From: Chlorops oryzae
Lineage: Eukaryota; Arthropoda; Insecta; Diptera; Chloropidae
NCBI GenBank assembly: GCA_020466095.1
Contig: CM035806.1
Span: 32,882,571-32,946,570, forward strand
Length of the DNA: 64,000 nt
Direction of reading: 5' to 3'
This document shows positions 23,531 to 35,687 of this stretch, piece after piece; the first letter of the stretch is position 1; the number at the start of each line of letters is the position of its first letter. The translations under genes and the position numbers were made by a program. The notes below the pieces were generated by a model. The model was not told the DNA's origin, made no database searches, and saw only the letters and a program-made list of their open reading frames with translations.

Positions 23531-26013
23531 AAGAGCTTCCAGGCAGCGAGAATTTTCCGTTCCGTACGTCTGCAGCAGCTCTTTAAAGCTCTTCGCTGCC
23601 ATAAAAATGATAATAATGATAATCATATAGCATTACGATGCTTAATGTTTTATGTTCATGCTGAAAATCCACAAAAGGATGCGATAATTCAAATACTCGA
23701 GCAACATCGCTATGGAAGCGATGCGTCGTCCTCGTCCTCGTCGCCATCAGCATCGCCAGCGTTGCCGTTCTTGTTCGCGTCTTTTGCTTGCGTTCCCTTG
23801 CACTGTTATGTCTTGCTTGAGGCGTAAAACTAACCAGGGATCCTACTCAAAGCCCCCACGCTCCGGCGCATACGAGCGCTGACAAAGAGAATACACATGG
23901 ATATGCGGAAAATATTTTCGCACATTAATCGCACACACACGCACACATGGCGAACACGAACCAGCAGCATTAACAGCACAGCGCAGCACAGCAGAGCAGA
24001 GCATAGCATAGCACAGGAAAAAAAGCCAGGAGGGGGCGAAAAGTGCATTTTCTGAGCCGCTGCATAGAAAGTTCAAACATTCCGGGCACCCCCTTATCCA
24101 CTGTCATGTCGGTTGCCATACTCTCAAAAATGTGCGAACACCCTGCACAGCACACTTCGCAAAAGCGCAGAGGGTGCCGAATGTTGAATCCTGAATGGAA
24201 TATGTTGGTCCGCCGTCGGATTGGACCTCAGCAGCCTTAGTCTCTATTCCATTGAGTGTGCATTGGGTTTGCGTGCGTGTGTGTGTGTGTGTGTGTGTGT
24301 AAGACGCGAGTGATTACTGAAAACACTTTCATTAAAACTGTTATTGCAGAGAACACTTTTTGCCAATGCAATTTTTCGTTCCTTTTGCTTTTTTCGCTTT
24401 TTGGGTTTTTTTCCTCTCCTTTTTTTGTATTATTAAGTGTTCGTTTGTTCTATTTTTTTTTTTTTTTCGAACGAGCTATTGTAGTTGCTTCAAAACGAAA
24501 GGGCAAAAATGCGGTTATTGTGTGCGTAAGGCTTTGTGCACTGGCAATATGTATGTTCCCATGCTCAAAACGGGGTTTACTATCGCACAGATAGCCCGGC
24601 CGTATCTGCTGCTGTCCTGGGCTGGCTATGTCTCTCCGTTGGTGGCGGGCCATGGCATTTGCTTGCGTTCGGCTGCGCGTGGATACCGCGGTATCTAAAG
24701 CTGTATACGTAGCCGCTGTAGTTGCAGTTGTTGTTGTTGTTGCTGCTATTTTTGTTGTAGCTGCAAAAATGCTGTGTTGTCGAAATGAAAACATTAAAAA
24801 TTTAATTGCGATAATCCAAGTGCATAAAATGTTAATGGAGTGAATGTAATCTGCTCTCGTATTGTACGAGGAAAGTAGTCAACGAAGCCCCGATAGTAAG
24901 AAGAATTGGAAGACGAACAAGACGAAGCAGAAGACCAAGTAGAAGAGCAGTTAAAACAAGGACAAAAAAAAAAACGAAAATGAAAACGAAAACGAAAACA
25001 AAAGAAAATCAACGGAAAACGAAAGAAACGAACGCGCGCTTAGAGCGAAAACTTAAAGGGGATCAAGAATAAATGCAGATGTAATACAAAAATCTAGAGT
25101 TCCCGTTTACAGGATTACATAACATGTAGCGGAATGAATAAAATATGCAGATTAAAAATAATAATATTCAAAAGGCTTAAAACGTTCATGTAACGCACTC
25201 TGATGTCATCGTGATCTGGCAAGGATTTTGCTTCGATTGAATTCCAAATCAAGCAAAAGATGATCTCTTGATGATTTCTCTTCAAAATGCTTCAAATTTG
25301 GTTTCAGCGCTTTTGCTTTGGTTTGTTTTTTTTCTTTTTTGCTTATATTTGTAGAGGGCCACATGGTAAGACCAATCGACTCTACAGGACGACCCAATCG
25401 GAACGTCAAAAGGAGAATTTCAATTTCGAGGTACATAAGCTATGTAGGTACTTACCTGGAAGGGACTACTTGGCTCCCAGATGCTAAAGCACGTTTTTAC
25501 ATCCAACGTCGGTAGACTTTGTATTACAGAGCGCTGTGAGGATCCTGCTGCTGTTCTACCTGTCCGAAGGTAAGGACCGGAATTAACTGCAATTTCAATA
25601 TTGAATCGATTTGGAATTGTTCGTCTGTGTGTTGCTCCGTCTGTTTGTTTGATGAGTCAATCAAAGCCTGATGTCAAAATAGTGGTGGTCGTCTTGCTGG
25701 CACGCCTACAAAAAGAGGAAATTCGCCTGATGTTATATATGTTCATATATAAGAGGTATTATTTTGTTGTCTGACATATTTCTATCATAATTTTTGGGGC
25801 GGTCGCTTAGCAAGAATTTACCACAAAGGCAATCTTCTGCGACCCTTAAATCATAATTGATCATATTTCAATCCATTTACAATATGGACAACAGGTTTGT
25901 GTACTTTCCAATAGGGATGTGCGATATCTGAAGAAGTATCGAATTCGATAATATCGATCAATATCAGTATTGGTAATTGTATAGAATTAGATTAGTCGAT
26001 ATATCGAAAATCC
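23531..26013. other. Unassigned stretch with microsatellites
   Basis: It holds CAGCACAGCAGAGC-type repeats (about 23970-24015), a GT run (24277-24301), GTTGTTGTTG (about 24726-24745), and AAAACGAAAACG (about 24968-25000). Short frames around 23252-24843 are unrecognised. No gene is supportable. Confidence 0.5.
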
Positions 26014-26312
26014 AGTATATATTCACGATAGATAATTATTACCAGGGCTCGGAATTTGTTCACTTTTATAAATTTAAAGCATACTTTATGGGGGGAAAAT
26101 TTTTTCTTCTAAAAATTTTTCGAATAAGTTCAACGAAGTTGAACTTGAAACCTCTTTTCTAACTTCAAAAAAATCCATTTCGAACCTAAAAATCGATTTG
26201 AATCTTAACTTTATGTGAGTTGAACAAAATTTGTACTCCATAAAGTATGCTTTAAATTTATAAAAGTCAACAAAATCTGAGCCCTGGTAATTATCTATCA
26301 TGAATATATACT
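26014..26312. mobile_element. hAT-like MITE inside a longer inverted repeat
   Basis: The core 26043-26286 begins CAGGGCTCGGAATTTGTTCA and ends, in reverse complement, CAGGGCTCAGATTTTGTTGA. Both continue ACTTTTATAAATTTAAAGCA. CAGGG ends suggest hAT. The inverted symmetry continues about 28 bp outward on both sides (AGTATATATTCACGATAGAT on the left; the reverse complement of the right flank is AGTATATATTCATGATAGAT). This replaces the expected direct 8-bp duplication. Confidence 0.62.
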
Positions 26313-27733
26313 TCTCGCTCTTTATTAGAATTATTATTTTATTTTGGTATGCAGCTCTGTCGTTTATGAAAATGTAAAGGAGTTCCAAAATTGATTTTCA
26401 GTTCCTTATACAGTGTCCTTTCTCCTTGCGGAAACACCTCTTAAGCGGTCAGTTTTTGGAAATGCTCTAGTGTTCTTACTTCTCAAGCAGTTTCCTCTTG
26501 TATCGATATTTTCGGTCCATCCCTTCTTCCCAGGTCAAATACTTGCCATTCCGTTAAATAATCGTCTTTATCTACTGGCACGGACAATTCTCCGTTTCGC
26601 GGGATTGCGAAATCCAAGCGTTTCAGTTCAATATTTGATCATTGCCGGAAAAGGTGGCTTTTAACGTATGAGACAACACCCTCAACCCCCCTACTGCCCG
26701 CCTACCTCTAGAGAATATGTTAAATCACTGCTCCCACAACTCGAAAAAAAAAAATAATTATCGATTTATTTAACTCCAATTCATTTTCGATTCGAATGAG
26801 CTCTGATTACTGATTTCATAAAAGGCCATGTCATTTGACGATCATATTGTGGCGTGACGTAACTTACCGTATTAGTTACTCTTTGTCATTGCAAACTGAA
26901 ATCGATTGAATCGAGGAAATTTAACAACCCATCTCCCCAGCAAACCGTTCGTTCGTTCGTTCGTTCGCCCATCAGTTAGCCTGAAGCGAAAATATTCAAC
27001 CAAATTTTTGGCGACAAAGCCAACAGACACTCTCTTTCTCTCCACTCTGATGAGTGGCGAGCGCTGAGTGCTGAGCACTGAGTTATGAAGGACACGGTTC
27101 GCAGGAAGCAAGCAGGATATCTTTACTTAACTTTTAATTAGTTTTCCGTTGCATTCTGTTTGTGCGCATTCAGTATCGGAAATCGAAAGTAATTCGCTTT
27201 CAGCATGCGAAATTCGGTTTACAGTTGATTGCGTTATTGAATGCATCGACACACGCGAACACGCACACACACGAGTGTATTTACACATGGACACATGTAT
27301 GCATGACATTTGTACGTCGCATGCCCCCACCCGTCGCGCCGGTAAGCGACGAAATTGCAGCCAGTGAATGACTGAATAAGCATGTAGAATCAACACCGAA
27401 GGCAATAGAAATTTATAGTTTATTTCAAATTTTACAATTTTGATTATTCGGTCTGTGGGAAATCATTTGATACCCGGAGGCGGCTTCGAGTGATTTCTGG
27501 TAAATGTGGGAACACACATTTGTTATTGCCCTTTCGAAATATAATTTTTTGATTTAAATGCTGAACAAAGTTTTTTTTTTTTGGTTTTTTGGACATGGAA
27601 TTGGAATGATAACTATTGGACACCTGAGGATGTTGACAACAAATCGAAGAAACGCTCAAGAAACAAATTCAATGAGCTCAATGAGATTGAAAGAACACTG
27701 TTTACTTAAGCAAGTCCTTTAAAAGATCTATAA
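26313..27733. other. Unassigned non-coding stretch
   Basis: CGTTCGTTCGTTCG at about 26946-26968 and a CACACACACGAG patch near 27258-27275. An 83-codon frame at 26413-26664 is not recognised. No gene is supportable. Confidence 0.5.
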
Positions 27734-28838
27734 CACTAGTTTACAGCCATTTTGTTCAGGAGATCTCAATGCACTTTTCCCATAGACTTTGGCCTTCTAA
27801 ACACGAAAAAATTATTGAAAAAAATTTTCATGGAAGAGTTTTTTTTATATTAATTTTTAAAAAAAACAAAGGTTTTTTTTCGGAGATATTGTAGATTTTT
27901 TGAGCAGAACTCGGCCATGCATCGACCAATTCAAATGAAGTACCACTCAAATTAAAGAAAACTAACGCCTCTAAGACTCTTTCCTACATAGTTTTAAGAT
28001 TGGTAAGGAAACTAAGATTCTGTAGATCTATAAACCTAAAAAAAAATATTTTTGTAGCAAAAATACATGTTTCTTTTTCATTTATCGGCATCTAAAAAAT
28101 AGATTCCAAAAATACAATTTTTTTTTTACATTTTTGATTTAAAGGTGGGTCTTTACCCAACAAAACAGTGTATTACTTTTCAAAATCTATGAATAAATGG
28201 CGAAGTAATAACTTTTTAAGTGAGGGGATAAAGCCAATATAAGCAATGAAAATAAAAAATTTAAACCGTATCGCAAAAATGCATTGCATACTCTAAGGCT
28301 AAATTTGTCATTCTCATTGCTTATATTGGCTTTATCCCCTCACTTAAAAAGTTATTACTTCGCCATTTATTCATAGATTTTGAAAAAGTAATACACTGTT
28401 TTGTTGGGTAAGGACCCACCTTTAAATCAAAAAAGTAAAAAAAAAATTGTCTATTTGGAATCTATTTTTTAGATGCCGATAAATGAAAAAGAAACATGTA
28501 TTTTTGCTACAAAAATATTTTTTTTTAGGTTTATAGATCTACAGAATCTTAGTTTCCTTACCAATCTTAAAACTATGTAGGAAAGAGTCTTAGAGGCGTT
28601 AGTTTTCTTTAATTTGAGTGGTACTTCATTTGAATTGGTCGATGCATGGCCGAGTTCTGCTCAAAAAATCTACAATATCTCCGAAAAAAAACCTTTGTTT
28701 TTTAAAAAATTAATATAAAATAAACGCTTCCATGAAAAATTTTTTAATATTATTTTCGTGTTTAGAAGGCCAAAGTCTATGGGAAAAGTGCATTGAGATC
28801 TCCTGAACACGCCAAACATTATTATTTGTAAACTAGTG
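27734..28838. mobile_element. 1.1-kb foldback element with CACTAG ends
   Basis: The two halves are near-perfect inverted copies: arms at about 27734-28249 and 28314-28838 around a 64-bp spacer. The ends are CACTAGTTTACA and TGTAAACTAGTG, flanked by TAA on both sides (27731-27733 and 28839-28841). CACTA ends with a 3-bp duplication fit the CACTA/CMC superfamily, but the arms are far longer than usual, so a foldback derivative is the safer call. There is no coding capacity. Arm identity is visibly high, especially for about 100 bp either side of the spacer. A transcript through it would form a long double-stranded hairpin. Confidence 0.78.
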
Positions 28839-28841
28839 TAA

Positions 28842-31800
28842 TTAATAAAGAATTTCATTTTATTTCTAGTGTTTCGAGAGGACTATTAAAATGTTCTGCA
28901 GTAACCACAGAGGACCCTTATTCCTCTTAGCCAATCTTAATTAACATGAATAGAAAAGAAAAAATGTAATTTTAAAACAACGATTTCCAGAAATACTATG
29001 ATCTTTGTTCTTATCCACACACATCACAATGGAAGATACGTATGGATCGAGATTTTTATCAATAAATCCATTCTCCTAGCTCGCGAGGGGAAGTCATTAT
29101 GGCTTGGAAAACAAACGGGCCCTTGCTAACAGTTTAACAGTTTAGAAGATTGGGTATAGAAGCGAACTGGTAGTGGCTTTAGGGACACAAAAGGTTGACC
29201 ACACGACCTTGTAAACTTGGTATAGCGGGAATCAGGAGCGCCACGACCTGAACAGCTATGTTCGATCATTGGGAGGCCACCTTGTAGGAGTCTCGCTGGG
29301 ACTATGGTTGTTGATGAGGTGAGGAAGGCACTGACTTTAAACAATTAATATGAAAGCCAATCCCCTACACCACGGGTGGCCAATCCCGCGATAAGAGTTT
29401 TATGCGCCCGCCAAATATAAAATCTAATCAATATAGGTATTTAATTTTTTCTGTAATAACTTCTATCATGCTTCTATTCATATTTAAGATGGACGTAATT
29501 TTGGAAAAGCGCCGGAAAAAAACTTCGGTTTAGACCTATGGATCTCTGATCATTCCTTCTCACAAAAAAAAAAAAAAAATTTTTTTTTTATATCAAATAA
29601 TCGCTATCATCTTTTGTTGTCATAAACAAAACGATCCCCCTTAATACACTTATATAGTTTGATCGCTAGAAAAGTTTTAAATGCTTTGGATTATCTTCAA
29701 AGTCACCTGAAATTTAATTCAGAAATAAAAGAAAAAGAAAAAATAAACATAAAATAAAATAAAATAGGAAAACTGATAAACAAAAAGATATAAAAGAGGA
29801 AGACATGATTTTTTCAAAACTTTACTTCCACAGCAAACAACATGACGTTGAAGTTTCGTTTGGAAAATCTCTTCATTCATCATTTGTTATACCCGTAAAA
29901 AGTTGATTCTCTGATTCTCCATGAGGGAGTTGACGGAAAGCGCCGAAAAGTGGCACAGACAATGCGAACACAGGAAGCAAGCAACGGAAACAAGATGAAT
30001 TGTCATAAAAAACACAGTCGCTTCTAGTGTATGCATACACAAATTTTTTGTTTTCGAATGCCCGAAACGAAACGAAACGAAACGCAGCGAAACGAGGTTG
30101 GATTTTTTCTTGTCCTGTTCATTTTTATTTTTATTTTATTTTTTCTTTTTTTCGTCTCTGGTTTTTTTCCTGTGCTTTTGGTGAATATTATTCTGCCACT
30201 CACGCGACGTGAAACTTTGTCTCGCGTCACTTTTGGCTGAGATTTCTTGTTATCTCAGTTGTCCAGTGCGCGCGTACCTACGGACGACATTTTGGGTAAG
30301 GAAAACAAGGAAAGCTCTCATCAAATTTTGAAATGTAAATCTGTATTCTTTATTACGCAATTACGTCTATTCCTTTCCGCCCTCGAATACTTGAGAGTCC
30401 TTGGCCCTCGCAATCGCCATCGCCATCGCCATCGCAGTCGTAGTTGTAGTTGTAGTCCAAAAGGCAATGTAAAGAGCAAAGTTTTTGACGGTATTGTTTA
30501 CAAGCTTGTTTTATTTTTTTTTTCTTTTTTCTTTCTTTTGTTTCTTTCCTTTTTATATTTACGAGAATATTTATGATTATTTATGATTTACATCAAACTT
30601 TTCAAAGTCCAAATAATTCAGTCAGTCAGAAAAATGATAAAAGAAGGCAACAGAAAATGTCGTTGTATAAGAAATCAAGGTGCATAAATAAGAACGAGAA
30701 GAGATTTTGCTTAAGCAACGGAGTCTGAGTCTGAGTCGGAGACTGAACGTTGGCAATATGAAAGTAAGTTAGTGAGTTGGAAGTGGTGAGGTACATATGT
30801 ATGTCGTAGGTGTGAGGTATGAGTATCCTTTTTACTTTTTGGTTTTTTAGCTATGTATAAAGCGTAACTTTAGGAGAGGTTTTCAATACCACTTCGATCT
30901 GATAGAAATTTCAAAACAAGTGAATATTATTGGGACGTATCTATAAAGGAGTTATGTGCTTAAGCGAGTTTTTAATTGTCTTGAGAATTCTTTTATTTTT
31001 TTTTTTGAAATCCATTTTAAGTGAAAGCTCTACCATTAAAGGGTAACACGAATTGATGCCAAAGATTAATTGCCTTCTAATGGAATGATATTTGAATGTC
31101 GTCTCCATTTTCATTTCAGATGCTCACTTATGCATTTTCAAAGGACTGCCTGAAACTTTGGAATGAGCATTTGAAATGTAAGAAAGATGACTTAACCTCA
31201 AGATTAAAAAAAAAAATAATCACACAAAAGGAACTCATCACTTTGACAATAATGAGATTACTGGGAACGAGAACACACCAACACCAACATACAACATGCA
31301 TATCCATAAGCCGAGATGTCACTCCTTTTTTATTTATTATTATTATTTTTTTTTTTTTGTAAGACGAGCGAGAAAAGAAGCCGAAATAAGACGAAAAGAA
31401 AACGTCATGTAAATTACAAAAAAATCCCGAATAAAAGTCAAACAAAGCAGCAAAAAGGATGCAAATTTTTTAAATAAATTTACAGCAAACACCGCAAATT
31501 AAATAAGAGTTGTTGAATTTGGACAAGTTGGATCTGGATCTGGATCGTTGTCTAGCAGAGACACCCAAGGACATGCGGAGGAGAGTGTGATGGACTCCTT
31601 ACATTCGTGCGGCTTTTCGCTCTTGTTAAGAACGAAACACACTCGCACATTTGCACTTGAAATCAACATCCACCGTTAACCATTCAACATTCAACACTCA
31701 CAGCAGCATTTAACTCAGCAGCGATTTTTGAGAAAACGGCAAGGCGCGCCGCGATGAGATAGTGTTACAATTTTAATTTTCGTTTCTTCTTGTTATTTTC

Positions 31801-32453
31801 TTTTCTTTTCTTTTCAGTTATTCTTTTATTCTTTTTTTATTTTAATTTTTTTTTTTTTTTTGTCCCGTATGTTCTGCAAGTAGCGGCAACGGAGCGGTGG
31901 TGGTGGATGGATAGTAATGTTCGGAACGGATCTAAGCGACCGCAAACGCTACAATTTGCGAACTTTTTACAAATATTGCAACGAGAACGAGAACGAGCGA
32001 ACAGCTTGTGTCGTCTAAAATGTAATCCAAGTTGTAAGTCGTTCAAAACAGACGAGTTCTTGAATTAATTACCCACGGAAGTTGGCTGCAGACGATGTGA
32101 ATACAACTCAACTAAATTGTACGACGAGAGGGCGGGATAAAATTCTAGCATTAATTCGAATAGATACCATACCGTGGCCGATGCAACCATACCGATGCAT
32201 GCATTCTGCGGATACGAATACGATTACGAAATACGTAAAGCGAATATAGGTACTGAAAATGCCCGACAGCTGGAATCGGAGCTGGCGATGGCAATGACGA
32301 TGGCGATGGCAATGGCAATGGAGCTGGAACTGCTACAGGATCTATACCACTTGCCCAAAAATGTAGCAAGAATGAATGTGATAAACTCGTAAATTGCGGC
32401 AAAAAATGCTTTTCGGTTTTATTTAGCTTATCTCACTTTTCGACTGCATGCAT

Positions 32454-32488
<35 letters not shown>

Positions 32489-33784
32489 TGTGGGTGTGTG
32501 TGACTGAGTGAATTGGGAATGAGTTAAGCGGAAACGGAAGTGGATTCGTTGTGAGAATGTTTTGAATTAATGAGCTTAAATGTGCTTAGAAAATTGTAGA
32601 GTCGTGCAATGTTAGCGGAAGGCATGCACAAATGAAACCTTCAGCAACAAGCGGAGCCAGGCGTGGCGGGCTGACAGTGTAAATTGTGGCAAGATGCGAG
32701 CGCGGACAGTAGGAGAGCGAATTGCATTTTTCGGGTTTTTTTTTTTTTTTGTGTGGGTTTTCTTATTTTATTTTATTTATTAATTTTTTTGTTCGTTTCC
32801 ATTTTCATTTCATTCTACCTTCCGTTTTATCGTTCATCTCTTCGTTAGGGAATTTTTTTTTGTGGTTTGTTTGTTTTTGTTAATTTTGATTTTTTTTTTC
32901 TTTTCTTTTCTCAAAATAATTTGATTCCATTTCACTTTATTTTCTTAGCTAAATTCACACCTCCGAATTCTCGGATATTTTATTTTATTACTGTAGCGAT
33001 GATCCTGCCACGGGTTCCTCCTATTCATTGCCGTAAGCTCTTAAGCCTATTTCACTACTTCACTTCATTTTATCCAGTTCGTTTTGATTATCTTTGGATC
33101 TAATTTCTGTCTTCGTTTTCGGTCTTTGGTCTCGGTTTTCTGCCTCACTCCGTGTCCCCCTTTCACGTCTGTCTCTTTTACTATGATGTTTTTTTTTTCA
33201 GCGATGACGATGAAGAAGAATCTCGAGCTTAATCCTTTTGAAGAAAAGGAGAAACATTCGGCGACATTAATTCATTGCGACTAGCACTGCACTTCACATT
33301 TCCAACGTAGACGACGACGAGCTTTAACGCTTCTTAATGCGCATCGGATTATGATAATAAGCAAATTAAAAATGGCCAAGCTATGATTATAGTGCACAGC
33401 TGAGTGCAGTGAAAGTCGGCAGCCAAGTAAGTTATTAGGACATCCATGATGATGATGACGTGACGGTGGCATTAATGAAGAACAATAAGCGCCAATTCTG
33501 TTCTATGAGTACATAGAGTTCCCGCTTTTTGACCTGAAATCGGAATGCCCTGACGGAGCGTTAAGAAAAAAAAAATGAATAAATGCCTTTAAAATAATCA
33601 AATTAATTTGATTCGCATACGAACACATATATGGGGCAACATCATCTTCTAAGGTGACACAACTCAAAATTTCTCATTGCCATTCAGAAAACGCAAAACA
33701 AAATGCGTTCGCATGTCATCAAAGCAAGAGAAAGACATTGACGGAATTGTCGAGACTTTTTATAATAAACAAAACGGATAATTT
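28842..33784. other. Long unassigned non-coding stretch
   Basis: About 5 kb with no supportable gene. It holds poly-A/poly-T runs, AAACGAAACG (about 30065-30085), GCCATCGCCATCGCC (about 30417-30437), TTTTCTTTTC (about 31797-31815), GGCAATGGC-type hexamers (about 32285-32330), and a TG run (32455-32500). A phrase ACGGGTGGCCAATCC near 29372 resembles some hAT ends, but no partner was found. Confidence 0.5.
32455..32500. repeat. TG microsatellite
   Basis: Alternating TG run of about 45 bp with GGGTG interruptions at the right end. Confidence 0.9.
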
Positions 33785-34098
33785 TTCAAGGTAAATTGTA
33801 AGAAAACTTGAACATCGCCGATTTTATTTCCCTAAACTAGAGGGGTGCGATATGAGCAAAAACAAGCCTGCTAATTTGCCATGCATTCATCTGGAAAGCC
33901 ACTCGCTTCTATTGCGTTCCGAATTGTTGAGACAAATAAAAAATATGGAATTTTCAAAGGAAATTTTAAAAAATCTGAAATCGCCGAAATCTCCTAAACT
34001 AGAAGCGCTAGAGCAAAAACAAGCGAATGTGATGATCACCTGGGAAACCCCCTTTAATCGCCGATACTTTTTTCCTGGTGATTGCCTGGGAAAATTAA
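33785..34098. repeat. Roughly 160-bp tandem repeat, units 0 and 1
   Basis: Unit 1 starts ATATGGAATTTTCAAAGG at 33943 and contains AATCGCCGAAATCTCCTAAA, then CTAGAAGCGCTAGAGCAAAA, then GATCACCTGGGAAACCCCC. A more degenerate unit 0 precedes it (CATCGCCGATTTTATTTCCC at about 33814). The spacing from unit 0 to unit 1 is about 166 bp. The 103-codon frame at 33852-34163 runs through this repeat into the next HINE and is not a gene. The array resumes at 34954 and 37025. Confidence 0.75.
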
Positions 34099-34953
34099 AA
34101 CAAGTAAGAGAGCGTAAGTCGGTCAAGCCCGACTTTGAAATACCCAGCGTCCCGACATTGTGAGCGCACTATGTTTTGCTTCTCTGTTTGTGGGCGTGGG
34201 AGTGGGAGGGCCATATAAGTTATTTCCCTACACATTTCATTCGCTTTGGTCAACCTATGTTGCGAATTTGAAGCTTCTACGCCTTTTACCACGGAAGTTA
34301 CGAAAAATCTTCATTTGTGGGCGTGGAAGTGGGCGGGCCACAACATTTTTTTTCCTACACCTTTCATTCGCCTTGTTCAACCTATGTTGCGAATATGAGG
34401 CTTCTACCCCTTTAACTTCACAAGTTACGATAAGCCCTTATTTGTGGGCTTTTTTGTGGGCGCGGCTCGAGGAACACGGCGTCAATTTTTTTTCAGGATA
34501 TGTCCCTCTTCGTAGATTACCAGTACACCAAATATCAATGAAATGTGGTGAGTGGTTCGCAAGTTACAGGCATTTTACTGAAAACACATTAAATTCATTT
34601 GTGGGCGTGGCAGTGGGCGGATGTCTTCCATTTTTACTTAGGATCATACACGGACCACGATATACCTTTGTGCCAAATTTCGACTTGATTGGTCCAGCCG
34701 TTTCGGAGGAGATCCGACCACGGACAGACAGACGGACGGACAGACGGACGGACAGACGGACGGTCAGACGGACAGAAGGACGGACGGACGGACAGACGGA
34801 CAGAAGGACGGACGGACGGACGGACAGACGGACATGTCTAAATCGATTCAGTTTTTGCTCCTGATCATTTCTATTGTCTATATCTCCGGAGCTTAATTCT
34901 CCCTGTTACAAGATTCGCACACAACTAATATACCCCGCTTACGCTGGGTATAA
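34099..34953 (-). mobile_element. HINE subfamily B, 855 bp, inserted in the satellite
   Basis: Read on the minus strand it starts TTATACCCAGCGTAAGCGGG (a head hairpin) and contains the INE-1-like phrases GATCAGGAG and TCGATTTAGACATGTCCGTC with a GTCC/GTCT repeat. It ends with GACGCTGGGTATTTC, a tail hairpin AAGTCGGGCTTGACCGACTT, and TCTCTTACTTGTT. On the + strand the core has a unit of about 127 bp starting TTTGTGGGCG at 34187, 34314 and 34441, and a fourth start at 34598. A 234-codon + frame reads through this core; it is a composition artefact. The insertion left no visible duplication. Confidence 0.8.
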
Positions 34954-35084
34954 AAATATGGAATTTTCATAGGAAATTTTAAAAAATCTTAAATCGCCGA
35001 TATCTCCTAAACGAGAAGAGCTACAGCAAAAACAAGCGAATCTGGTGATCACCTGGGAAACCCCCTTTCATCGCCGATTCTTTG
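34954..35084. repeat. Tandem repeat unit 2, first part
   Basis: The unit restarts ATATGGAATTTTCATAGG at 34956 and keeps the CTCCTAAA...GATCACCTGGGAAACC order. It is broken at ATTCTTTG by the next HINE and resumes at 37025 with TTCTGGTGATTGCC. Removing the two HINEs gives unit spacings of about 158 and 160 bp. Confidence 0.75.
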
Positions 35085-35222
35085 TATACCCGACACACTC
35101 TGTGTCGAGGGTATATTGGGTTTGTGTGGTTGTGTGTAACACCCAGAACCAATCGAGATAGACCATACAAAATATATATAGAAATGATCAGCGTCACTAG
35201 GAGATTCGATTTAGCCATGTCC

Positions 35223-35268
<46 letters not shown>

Positions 35269-35687
35269 CTGTTTGTATACAGTTATCTTATCGAAGGAGT
35301 TGAGCTATCTTGACGAAATTTGGTATGCGTGCTCAGGGGGACATGAGTAAGAACAAGTTCGAGAATGGACCCGATCGGACCATTTTTAGGGGTACCTCCA
35401 GTACTAGGGTCTGTTATGAAAATCACAAAAACTGCTCTAAAACCTGAATTTTTCATGATATTTTGATGAAATTTGGCATTTGAACATATTTTAGGCCAAT
35501 TAATGTGATTTACAAAAATCAGAAAAATGGGCGTGGCAGAAGGTCGTTTTTCGAAAATTGTCTCCTACTCCCGAAACGCCTATGGGACTTGAACGAAAAT
35601 TGGCACTTATACTTCCTTTGTAACCATAAACATCCTGCCCAAAAATTTTCTGGATCGGTTTATTATTAAGGGTACCTCCAGTACTAG

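Noticed and set aside
29360..29420. CACGGGTGGCCAATCC, similar to some hAT ends
   Set aside because: No inverted partner or duplication was found within reach.
33852..34163. 103-codon frame with plausible composition
   Set aside because: It is one unit of the 160-bp tandem repeat continuing into a HINE. Unit 2 has one in-frame stop and unit 3 has two at homologous positions.
34160..34864. 234-codon frame, the longest in the window
   Set aside because: It lies wholly inside HINE B, reads through 127-bp core repeats and ends in an (RRTD)n reading of the CGGACAGA microsatellite.
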